NCBI GenBank assembly: GCA_025450255.1
Contig: JANWHV010000112.1
Coordinates: forward strand, 1 to 6,133
Direction: 5' to 3'
Length of the DNA stretch: 6,133 nucleotides
DNA from: Chloroflexota bacterium
GTDB lineage: Bacteria > Chloroflexota > UBA5177 > JANWHV01
Shown: one piece after another, positions 1 to 5,444 of the stretch
Numbering within the stretch: position 1 is the first letter of the stretch
Layout: each line of letters begins with the position of its first letter
The notes under the pieces: generated by a model
What the model was told of the DNA's origin: nothing
Seen by the model: the letters and a program-made list of their open reading frames with translations, nothing else
Databases searched by the model: none
Translations under genes and position numbers: made by a program

Positions 1-574
1 CGCGCATCGCCCTGCCGGCGGCCGGGTCGTCTTCGACGGCGCCGAGATCACTGCTATCCCGGCGCATCGACGCGTCCGGCTCGGCATTGCCCTGGTGCCC
101 GAGGGCAGGCGACTCTTTCCCGGCCTGACCGTGGAAGAGAACCTGCTAACCGCGGGCGCGCGCGGCAGACCCGGCCCCTGGAACGTCGAGCGCGTGCTAG
201 AGGCGTTCCCCCTGCTGCGCCCGCTGCGCAAGCGAGCGGCGGCGACACTGTCCGGCGGCCAGCAACAGGCCGCCGCGATCGGGCGGGCGCTGATGAGCAA
301 CCCGCGCCTGTTGCTCCTCGACGAAGTGTCGCTCGGCCTGGCGCCGATCGCGGTGGAGAGCGTGTATGCCTCGCTCCGGTCGCTGATTGAAAGTGGCGCT
401 ACAATCCTCCTGGTCGAACAAGATCTGGGGCGGGCGATGGCAGTCGCGACGCGCGTCGTCTGCATGTTGGAGGGCAGGGTGGTGCTTGAGGGGGCGACGG
501 GGGATTTGACTCGCGACCAGATCACCGCCGCCTACTTCGGGCTCCGCCGCGAGGCCGACAGGGAGCGCGCCTGA
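1..574 (+). CDS. livF: LivF-like ABC transporter ATP-binding protein (5' end missing)
   Basis: This is the ATPase subunit of a branched-chain amino acid/HAAT-type ABC importer. It binds and hydrolyses ATP on the cytoplasmic face of the LivH/LivM permease pair. Reading from base 2 gives 190 codons before TGA. The N-terminal part with the Walker A motif lies outside the window, so no start is visible. Seen in order: the LivF-typical VPEGRRLFPGLTVEENL block (92-142), the ABC signature LSGGQQQ (248-268), Walker B LLLLDE (308-325) followed by VSLGLAP, and LLVEQD in the switch-loop region. The Gln in that last motif, where many ABC ATPases have His, is normal for LivF. Two small departures from the commonest LivF consensus are LSGGQQQ for LSGGEQQ and DEVSLGL for DEPSLGL; both look tolerable. 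The stop shares one base with the livH start (TGATG). A LivG ATPase and a binding protein are expected upstream (inference). The family call is secure; the substrate is not shown by the sequence. Confidence 0.93.
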   Translation, partial: AHRPAGGRVVFDGAEITAIPAHRRVRLGIALVPEGRRLFPGLTVEENLLTAGARGRPGPWNVERVLEAFPLLRPLRKRAAATLSGGQQQAAAIGRALMSNPRLLLLDEVSLGLAPIAVESVYASLRSLIESGATILLVEQDLGRAMAVATRVVCMLEGRVVLEGATGDLTRDQITAAYFGLRREADRERA

Positions 575-1452
575 TGGTCTGGGTAAACGCCGTCGTCCAG
601 GGTGTGATGCTCGGCGGTCTCTATGCGCTGTTTGCCTGTGGGCTCTCACTGATGTTCGGCGTGATGCGCATTATCAACCTGGCTCACGGCGATATCGCCG
701 TCCTTGGCGCCTATCTGATCTGGGTCGTGGTCGAGCACAGCGCGATGTCGCCCTTCCTTGCCGCCGTGTTGGTGCTGCCGATCATGCTTGTGGTTGGCTA
801 CGTGCTACAGATTTTACTGCTCGAACGCAGCCTTCAGGCCGGCCCGCTGATACCGTTGCTGACCACCTTCGGCCTCGCCATCGTCATTCAGAACGCGCTG
901 CTGCAGGTATTTTCACCGGACGTGCAGTCCCTGGGCGGCAACGCCGGCGTGATTACCACCATGAGCTGGCAAATTACCGATGAGCTATCGATACCGGGCC
1001 TGGGCGTTCTGACCCTGATCGTGGCGATCGCCGCGCTGAGCGGCCTTCAGCTTATGCTGTCGCGGACCTGGCTCGGCCGCGAAATGCGGGCCACGGCGCA
1101 GGATCCCGAGACCGCTCGGCTTGTGGGCCTCAACGCGCGCGACATCTACGCCCGCGCCACCGCCATCGCCGTGGCGACGGCCGCGCTGGCCGGCCTCTTT
1201 CTCGCCGTCCGTTCATCGTTCGATCCCTCGAGCGGTCCCACCCAACTGATCTTCGCCTTCGAGGCGGTCGTTATTGGCGGCTTCGGCTCGCTCTGGGGAA
1301 CGCTCGCGGGCGGGATCGTGCTCGGCGTCGCCCAGGCGATCGGCGCCCAGATCGATGCCCAGTACTCCATCCTGGCTGGACATCTGGTGTTCCTTGCCGT
1401 GCTTGCCTCGGGCCGGGGCGGCCTCCTGGTCGGCAGGGAAGGGCGGGGATGA
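574..1452 (+). CDS. livH: LivH-like branched-chain amino acid/aromatic acid ABC permease
   Basis: This is an integral inner-membrane permease, one half of the translocation channel of a HAAT-family importer, paired with the LivM-like protein encoded next. The 292 residues match the usual LivH length. The N-terminus (about residues 5-30) is a hydrophobic segment with the family pattern QGVMLGGLYALFACGLSLMFG, followed by NLAHGD at 35-40. Further hydrophobic segments cover about 41-53, 60-83, 91-112, 143-162, 195-212, 227-256 and 266-279. A cytoplasmic loop of EAA type that should contact the ATPase lies at about 168-195 (LGREMRATAQDPETARLVGL). The conserved VIGGFGSLWGTLAGG stretch is at 233-247. 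The start is supported by AGGGAG at 560-565 and by the TGATG overlap with livF, which suggests translational coupling. The stop overlaps the livM start by ATGA. The family is certain. The substrate is unknown, but the downstream genes point to an aromatic acid. Confidence 0.94.
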   Translation: MVWVNAVVQGVMLGGLYALFACGLSLMFGVMRIINLAHGDIAVLGAYLIWVVVEHSAMSPFLAAVLVLPIMLVVGYVLQILLLERSLQAGPLIPLLTTFGLAIVIQNALLQVFSPDVQSLGGNAGVITTMSWQITDELSIPGLGVLTLIVAIAALSGLQLMLSRTWLGREMRATAQDPETARLVGLNARDIYARATAIAVATAALAGLFLAVRSSFDPSSGPTQLIFAFEAVVIGGFGSLWGTLAGGIVLGVAQAIGAQIDAQYSILAGHLVFLAVLASGRGGLLVGREGRG

Positions 1453-2630
1453 GCAATCTGGGAATCGAGGCGCCTGGCGCGCGCTACCGCGTGCAGCGCT
1501 GGACAACCCTTTCCTATGCCGCGACCGCCGGCGTCGTGGCGCTGATCGTCGCGCTCGCCTTTGTCCCCATGATTTTCGGCGCCACTATTACCCAACAGAT
1601 GACCTCCCTCCTGATCCTGGTGATCATGGCCGTGATGTGGAACGCGTTAGCCGGATACGGCGGGCTCGTCTCCGTCGGCCAACAGGCCTACGTCGGTCTC
1701 GGCGCCTACGGCACCATCTATCTGACGCAGCGCGATGTCCAACCGTATGTGGCCATGGTGCTCGCCGCGATCGGGGCCGGCCTTATTGCCGTGCCAACCT
1801 CGTTCCTGGTGCTCCGCTTGAAAGGCGGCCAATTCGCCATCGGCACCTGGGTCGTGGCCGAGGTGTTCGCTCTGCTTGTTGTTCTCGACCAATCGCTGGG
1901 AGGCGGCACGGGAATCTCGCTCACCACCCTCAACGTCTATAGCCCTGCCGACCGCCAGACCTATACCTACTGGTTGTCGTTGGCTATCACCGTGGTGCTG
2001 CTCACGGTGGGATTCTTTCTCTTGCGCAGCAGGCTTGGCGCCTCGCTGCAGGCAATCCGCGACGACGAAGAGGCCGCGGCATCGGTCGGCGTCCCGGTGA
2101 TGCGCGCCAAGCGCATCCTCTTCATTCTGGCCGCGGTCGGCTGCGGCGCCGCCGGGGCGCTGACCCTGGCCAACACCCTGTTCATTCAAGCCACATCCGT
2201 CTTTTCCGTGCAATTGTCGGCGTACATGATCTTCATCGTGCTGGTCGGGGGGCTCGGCACCTTCGAGGGGCCGATCGTTGGCGCGATCGCCTTCTACCTG
2301 ATCCAGAATCAATTCGCCGATGCCGGCGCCTGGTACCTGGTGGGCCTGGGCGCCACCGCGATCGCCTTCGCCCTTTTTCTGCCGCGCGGGCTGTGGGGTA
2401 CCGTCGAGTCACGGTTCCACCTGCGCCTCCTGCCGCTCGGCTACGTGCTGCGGACGGCGGCGCCCGATGTGACCGTACGCCACGGAGGTGTACCATCATG
2501 GGAGACCGGCGCGGATCCGCCCCCCGGCGCTGAATCCGCCGCCAGCCGGACAGCAAGTGAACGCAATCAGGAGGATCTCAACCGGCATGGATCGCGGCCC
2601 ACGCCGCCCGAGCCATCGGAAGTCGAGTGA
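1449..2630 (+). CDS. livM: LivM-like ABC permease with a long hydrophilic C-terminal tail
   Basis: This is the second membrane permease of the importer, expected to form a heterodimer with LivH in the inner membrane. Residues 1-18 are a short cytoplasmic lead. Hydrophobic segments then run at about 21-44, 51-68, 78-92, 100-124, 130-148, 174-193, 222-245, 255-287 and 294-311. Family motifs are GYGGLVSVGQQAYVGLGAY (69-87), the coupling loop LGASLQAIRDDEEAAASVGV (196-215), VLVGGLGTFEGPIVGAI (264-280) and PRGLWG (312-317). The ATG overlaps the livH stop (ATGA at 1449-1452), with GGAAGGG-like purine sequence just before it. The protein is 393 residues. Similarity to LivM appears to end around LLPLGYVLR (327-335). 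The remaining roughly 55 residues are polar and rich in Pro, Glu, Arg and Ser without recognisable family motifs. The tail may be a real extension, or the product of an old frameshift or lost stop. Confidence 0.92.
   Translation: MSNLGIEAPGARYRVQRWTTLSYAATAGVVALIVALAFVPMIFGATITQQMTSLLILVIMAVMWNALAGYGGLVSVGQQAYVGLGAYGTIYLTQRDVQPYVAMVLAAIGAGLIAVPTSFLVLRLKGGQFAIGTWVVAEVFALLVVLDQSLGGGTGISLTTLNVYSPADRQTYTYWLSLAITVVLLTVGFFLLRSRLGASLQAIRDDEEAAASVGVPVMRAKRILFILAAVGCGAAGALTLANTLFIQATSVFSVQLSAYMIFIVLVGGLGTFEGPIVGAIAFYLIQNQFADAGAWYLVGLGATAIAFALFLPRGLWGTVESRFHLRLLPLGYVLRTAAPDVTVRHGGVPSWETGADPPPGAESAASRTASERNQEDLNRHGSRPTPPEPSEVE
2498..2533 (+). other. possible mini-ORF with strong SD inside the livM 3' end
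   Basis: An 11-codon frame (MGDRRGSAPRR, then TGA) lies out of frame within the codons for the unusual LivM tail. GGAGGT at 2484-2489 precedes its ATG by 8 bases, which is near-ideal ribosome-binding geometry. It could be a leader peptide, a remnant of the original intergenic region, or chance in GC-rich DNA. The peptide resembles nothing I recognise, and coding status is doubtful. Confidence 0.15.
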
Positions 2631-2659
2631 GCATGCGGCAGTACGGGCAATAGCACGAG

Positions 2660-2665
2660 AGGAGG
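2660..2665 (+). promoter_or_regulatory. Shine-Dalgarno for the MetE-like gene
   Basis: AGGAGG lies within the purine run GAGAGGAGGAG in the 44-base gap after livM, 9 bases before the ATG at 2675. It supports that start and independent translation initiation of this gene within the same transcript. No terminator hairpin or clear -35/-10 pair is seen in the gap. Confidence 0.8.
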
Positions 2666-2674
2666 AGCGCGGCA

Positions 2675-3769
2675 ATGTCGACATTTCGCGCCGACGCGAT
2701 CGGAAGCCTGCTGCGCCCGGCGTATCTGAAGGAGGCGCGCGCCCGTTTCGAGGCTGGGGAAATGGGCGACGCCGCGTTCAAGCAGGTCGAGGACCGTGCC
2801 GTGGACGAGGCAATCGCGCTCCAGGAGGCGTCCGGTCTCGACGTCGTCACCGACGGCGAGATGCGCCGCTACGCCTTTTTCGGGCATTTCATCGACGCGG
2901 TCGAAGGCTTCGACAAGTTCGGTGGCTGGGCGATCCCATTCCACGATGAACAGGGCCACGAGATCGTCTTCAAGCGCCCGGTCGTCGTCTCGCGTCTGCG
3001 GCCCCGGCGGCACCTCTGCGCCGAAGAGTTCAGCTACCTGCGCGCCCGCGCCGCCCGCCCGGCCAAGGTCACCCTGATCAACGCGCAACAAGCGGCCGCC
3101 TATTATGATGCCGAGCGCTCCCGCGACGCCTATGCCACCATCGACGCCTACCTTGCCGACGTGGTGGACATTCTGCGCGCCGAGGTACGGGAGCTGGCTC
3201 GACTGGGTTGCACCTATATCCAGTTAGACGCGCCGCAGTATGCCGGGCTGCTCGACCCCGCTATCCGCGAGGGCTACAGGCAGCGCGGCAACGATCCCGA
3301 CCGCTTGCTCGATCGCTGCATCGAGCTCGATAACGCCGTGATTGGCGATCATCCAGGCGTGGTGTTTGGTGTCCATCTCTGCCGCGGTAACAACCAGAGC
3401 AAGTTCTACGCCAGCGGCGGTTACGAGCCGATCGCCGCCCAGGTGTTCCGGCGCACCCGGTTCGGCCGCTTCCTGCTCGAGTACGACGACGAGCGATCCG
3501 GCGGCTTTGAGCCGCTGGCGCAGGTACCCTCGGACCGCACGGTGGTGCTCGGCCTGGTAACGACCAAGAAGCCGGCATTGGAGGCGGCGGACGCCCTCAA
3601 GCGGCGCATCGAGGAGGCGTCCAGATACGTACCGCTGGAGCGGCTCGCCCTGAGCCCGCAGTGCGGCTTCGCCTCCACGCTGGAAGGCAACCTGCTCACG
3701 CCTGCCGATCAAGAGGCGAAGCTCCGCCTGGTGTCCACCGTGGCGCGTGATGTGTGGGGTACGTCCTGA
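2675..3769 (+). CDS. MetE C-terminal-domain-like zinc methyltransferase (cobalamin-independent methionine synthase II family)
   Basis: This is a cytoplasmic TIM-barrel protein of 364 residues, similar to the catalytic half of MetE and to YxjG-type stand-alone proteins. Relatives transfer a methyl group from a folate, or an alkyl group, to a zinc-bound thiol such as homocysteine. Visible elements are the N-terminal IGSLLRP (9-15), equivalent to the IGS thiol-binding loop of MetE; VTDGEMRR (58-65); and YIQLDAP (181-187). The apparent zinc ligands are His234 and Cys236 (VHLCRGN), Glu269 (LLEYD) and Cys330 (SPQCGF). The MetE N-terminal domain is absent, as usual for this subfamily. MetE normally has DEP where this protein has DAP (Ala186), so homocysteine may not be the acceptor. 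The start is fixed by AGGAGG 9 bases upstream. The gene sits between the importer and the protocatechuate genes, so a role in one-carbon handling linked to methoxylated aromatics is conceivable but only inferred. Fold and zinc site are well supported; the reaction is not. Confidence 0.85.
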   Translation: MSTFRADAIGSLLRPAYLKEARARFEAGEMGDAAFKQVEDRAVDEAIALQEASGLDVVTDGEMRRYAFFGHFIDAVEGFDKFGGWAIPFHDEQGHEIVFKRPVVVSRLRPRRHLCAEEFSYLRARAARPAKVTLINAQQAAAYYDAERSRDAYATIDAYLADVVDILRAEVRELARLGCTYIQLDAPQYAGLLDPAIREGYRQRGNDPDRLLDRCIELDNAVIGDHPGVVFGVHLCRGNNQSKFYASGGYEPIAAQVFRRTRFGRFLLEYDDERSGGFEPLAQVPSDRTVVLGLVTTKKPALEAADALKRRIEEASRYVPLERLALSPQCGFASTLEGNLLTPADQEAKLRLVSTVARDVWGTS

Positions 3770-3828
3770 TGGGCGCGCCCACCCCGCCATGCCGGCGGAT
3801 TGCGTCCCTGGCGACCCGGAACGGCTGA
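3769..3828 (+). other. possible 19-codon ORF between the MetE-like gene and pobA
   Basis: An ATG overlaps the MetE-like stop as TGATG and opens a 19-residue frame (MGAPTPPCRRIASLATRNG) ending in TGA at 3826-3828, just before the pobA Shine-Dalgarno. The 74-base gap also holds a perfect palindrome, GGGCGCGCCC (3771-3780), and a 5-bp stem CCGCC/GGCGG (3784-3788 with 3794-3798), but no T-tract, so it is not a convincing terminator. The frame could couple translation of pobA to the gene before it, or be chance. Confidence 0.15.
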
Positions 3829-3829
3829 G

Positions 3830-3835
3830 AGGGAG
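3830..3835 (+). promoter_or_regulatory. Shine-Dalgarno for pobA
   Basis: AGGGAG sits 8 bases before the ATG at 3844. This start gives a protein beginning MRARIAIIGAGPAG, which places the FAD-binding motif exactly where PobA has it. Confidence 0.7.
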
Positions 3836-3843
3836 ACACGCCA

Positions 3844-5019
3844 ATGCGCGCGCGAATCGCCATTATCGGCGCCGGCCCCGCTGGGCTGATGCTCGGCCGG
3901 CTCCTGCGGCGCCAGGGCGTGGACTCGATCGTTCTCGAACGCCGCGACCGCGCCTACATTGAGCGGCGGCTGCGCGCCGGCGTGCTTGAGCAGACCACGG
4001 TCGACTTGCTCGACGAAGCGGGAGTGGGCGAGCGCATGAAGCGCGAAGGGTTGGTGCACCACGGCATTAACCTCCAATTCGAGGGCGTGCGCCATCGCAT
4101 TGCCCTGAGTGATCTGACCGGCGGGCAGGCGATCACCGTCTACGGCCAGCAGGAGGTAGTCAAGGATCTCATTGCCGCCCGCCTGGCGACCGATGACCCG
4201 ATCCTCTTCGAGGTCGAGGACGTGAGCCTGCACGACATCGCCGGCATGAGACCGCGTGTCAGCTTCCGCCACAACGGTATGGACCACGAGATCGCGTGCG
4301 ACTACGTCGCGGGCTGTGACGGCTTCCACGGCATCTGCCGGCCGTCCATCCCCGCGGAGGCGCTGGCGGTCTACCAGCGGACGTACCCCTTTGCCTGGCT
4401 CGGCATCCTCGCCTCCGCGCCGGTCACCACCAATGAGCTGATCTACGCCTACCACGAACGCGGCTTCGCGCTGCACAGCATGCGCTCGCCCACGCTGTGC
4501 CGGTTGTATCTCCAATGCCCGCCCGACGACCGGGTCGAGAACTGGTCCGCCGACCGCATCTGGTCGGAGTTGCACGCGCGCCTGGAGATGCATGACGGCT
4601 GGCAGCTAACCGAGGGCCCGATCCTGGAAAAGAGCATGACCCAGATGCGCAACATCGTGCATGAGCCGATGCAATTCGGGCGCCTCTTCCTGGCCGGAGA
4701 CGCCGCGCACGTGGTGCCGCCCACCGGAGCCAAAGGTATGAACCTGGCAATCGCGGATGTGAAGGTGCTCGCCGAGGCCCTGGCCGCCTGGTACGGCGCC
4801 GGTCGCGACGACCTGCTGGCGGCCTATTCGGCGGCCTGCCTGCGTCGGGTCTGGCGCGCCGAGCACTTCTCCTGGTGGATGACCTCGATGTTGCACCGCT
4901 TCCCCGATGACGACGGCTTCCAGCAGCGACTGCAGGTGTCGCAACTCCGCTACACCGTCGGCTCGCGCGCGGCCGCGACCAGCCTGGCCGAGAATTATGT
5001 CGGCCTGGCGCACGTATGA
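3844..5019 (+). CDS. pobA: 4-hydroxybenzoate 3-monooxygenase (p-hydroxybenzoate hydroxylase)
   Basis: This cytoplasmic FAD monooxygenase uses NAD(P)H and O2 to convert 4-hydroxybenzoate to protocatechuate. Its 391 residues align almost without gaps to the Pseudomonas enzyme (394), so residue numbers coincide. Visible features are the Rossmann motif GAGPAG (9-14), RAGVLEQ (44-50), the DG motif CDGFHG (158-163), and the second FAD motif LFLAGDAAH (281-289, Asp286) followed by VPPTGAKGMNLA. Substrate-site residues known for the family are all present: Tyr201, Ser212, Arg214, Arg220, Tyr222, Pro293 and Tyr385. In the region that sets NADPH preference, Arg33 and Tyr38 are kept, while residue 34 is Arg instead of the Pseudomonas Gln. 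NADPH use is therefore likely but not proven. The stop overlaps the first possible pcaC ATG (ATGA). Its product feeds the dioxygenase and decarboxylase genes downstream. This is the most secure specific call in the window. Confidence 0.96.
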   Translation: MRARIAIIGAGPAGLMLGRLLRRQGVDSIVLERRDRAYIERRLRAGVLEQTTVDLLDEAGVGERMKREGLVHHGINLQFEGVRHRIALSDLTGGQAITVYGQQEVVKDLIAARLATDDPILFEVEDVSLHDIAGMRPRVSFRHNGMDHEIACDYVAGCDGFHGICRPSIPAEALAVYQRTYPFAWLGILASAPVTTNELIYAYHERGFALHSMRSPTLCRLYLQCPPDDRVENWSADRIWSELHARLEMHDGWQLTEGPILEKSMTQMRNIVHEPMQFGRLFLAGDAAHVVPPTGAKGMNLAIADVKVLAEALAAWYGAGRDDLLAAYSAACLRRVWRAEHFSWWMTSMLHRFPDDDGFQQRLQVSQLRYTVGSRAAATSLAENYVGLAHV

Positions 5020-5025
5020 AGGAGG
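5019..5025 (+). promoter_or_regulatory. Shine-Dalgarno that decides the pcaC start
   Basis: AAGGAGG lies across and just after the pobA stop. It is 5 bases before the ATG at 5031 but downstream of the earlier in-frame ATG at 5016, so it can serve only the later start. The pobA stop and the pcaC ribosome site thus overlap, suggesting coupled translation. Confidence 0.75.
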
Positions 5026-5030
5026 CGGTG

Positions 5031-5444
5031 ATGGACTCACGCTACGACGAGGGGATGCGCGTTCGTCGCGCCGTGCTGGGCGACGCGCACGTCGACCGGG
5101 CCGATGCCGGCACGACCGCGTTCGACGCGCCGTTCCAGCGCTTCATTACAGAGACGGCATGGGGAACGGTATGGGCAGGCCCCGACCTCGACCGGCGCAC
5201 GCGCAGCCTGATCACCATTGCCGTCCTCGCCGCCCTCGGGCGGCACGAGGAGTTGGCCCTGCACCTGCGTGCCTGCGCGAATACGGGCGCCACGCCGGAG
5301 GAGGTGCGCGAGGCGCTGCTGCACGTGGCAATCTACGCCGGCGTGCCGGCCGCCAACAGCGCCATCGCCCTCGCCAAGGACATCCTGACCGGCGGCGCGG
5401 GGAACGCGCTGTCCGAGCAGCCAACAGGGGAGGACCGCCAATGA
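5031..5444 (+). CDS. pcaC: 4-carboxymuconolactone decarboxylase
   Basis: This cytoplasmic enzyme of the protocatechuate branch of the beta-ketoadipate pathway decarboxylates gamma-carboxymuconolactone to beta-ketoadipate enol-lactone. From the chosen start the protein is 137 residues, close to the usual 125-140. It begins MDSRYDEGMRVRRAVLGDAHVDRA in near-perfect PcaC style (RYxxGMxVRRxVLGDAHV). Other family blocks are FQRFITETAWGTVWAGPDLD, RTRSLITIAVLAALGRHEEL, LHLRACANTGATPEEVREAL and the C-terminal VAIYAGVPAANSAIALAKDIL. An in-frame ATG at 5016 overlaps the pobA stop and would add five residues (MKEAV), but the Shine-Dalgarno lies downstream of it and the homology begins after it. The last 15 or so residues (GGAGNALSEQPTGEDRQ) are a polar tail. 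The stop overlaps the pcaH start (ATGA). Only the decarboxylase domain is present, not a PcaD-PcaC (PcaL) fusion, and pcaB and pcaD are not in the window. Confidence 0.94.
   Translation: MDSRYDEGMRVRRAVLGDAHVDRADAGTTAFDAPFQRFITETAWGTVWAGPDLDRRTRSLITIAVLAALGRHEELALHLRACANTGATPEEVREALLHVAIYAGVPAANSAIALAKDILTGGAGNALSEQPTGEDRQ
5427..5433 (+). promoter_or_regulatory. Shine-Dalgarno for pcaH
   Basis: GGGGAGG lies inside the 3' end of pcaC, 7 bases before the pcaH ATG at 5441. With the ATGA stop-start overlap it indicates translational coupling of pcaC and pcaH. Confidence 0.7.

Noticed and set aside
1274..1942. Plus-strand frame (222 codons) spanning the livH/livM junction
   Set aside because: It overlaps two certain permease genes in another frame, and its translation is Arg/Pro/Ser-rich shadow sequence.
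1647..2312. Minus-strand open frame (221 codons) opposite livM
   Set aside because: Its composition is low-complexity and rich in Asp, Glu, Gln, His and Arg, as expected from the complement of a membrane-protein gene, and it has no recognisable domain.
2587..2949. Frame starting at ATG 2587 after AGGAGG, running into the MetE-like gene
   Set aside because: The spacing of 12 bases is long, the product is Arg-rich with no family features, and most of it overlaps the well-supported MetE-like gene in another frame.
3771..3798. Palindrome GGGCGCGCCC and the adjacent CCGCC/GGCGG stem as a terminator or operator
   Set aside because: The palindrome has no loop, the second stem is only 5 bp and there is no T-tract. 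GC-rich palindromes of this size are expected by chance.
3709..4593. Long minus-strand open frame (294 codons) opposite pobA
   Set aside because: It lies wholly antisense to the 3' end of the MetE-like gene and the first part of pobA, both strongly supported. Its translation shows no family motifs, and long antisense frames are common in GC-rich DNA.
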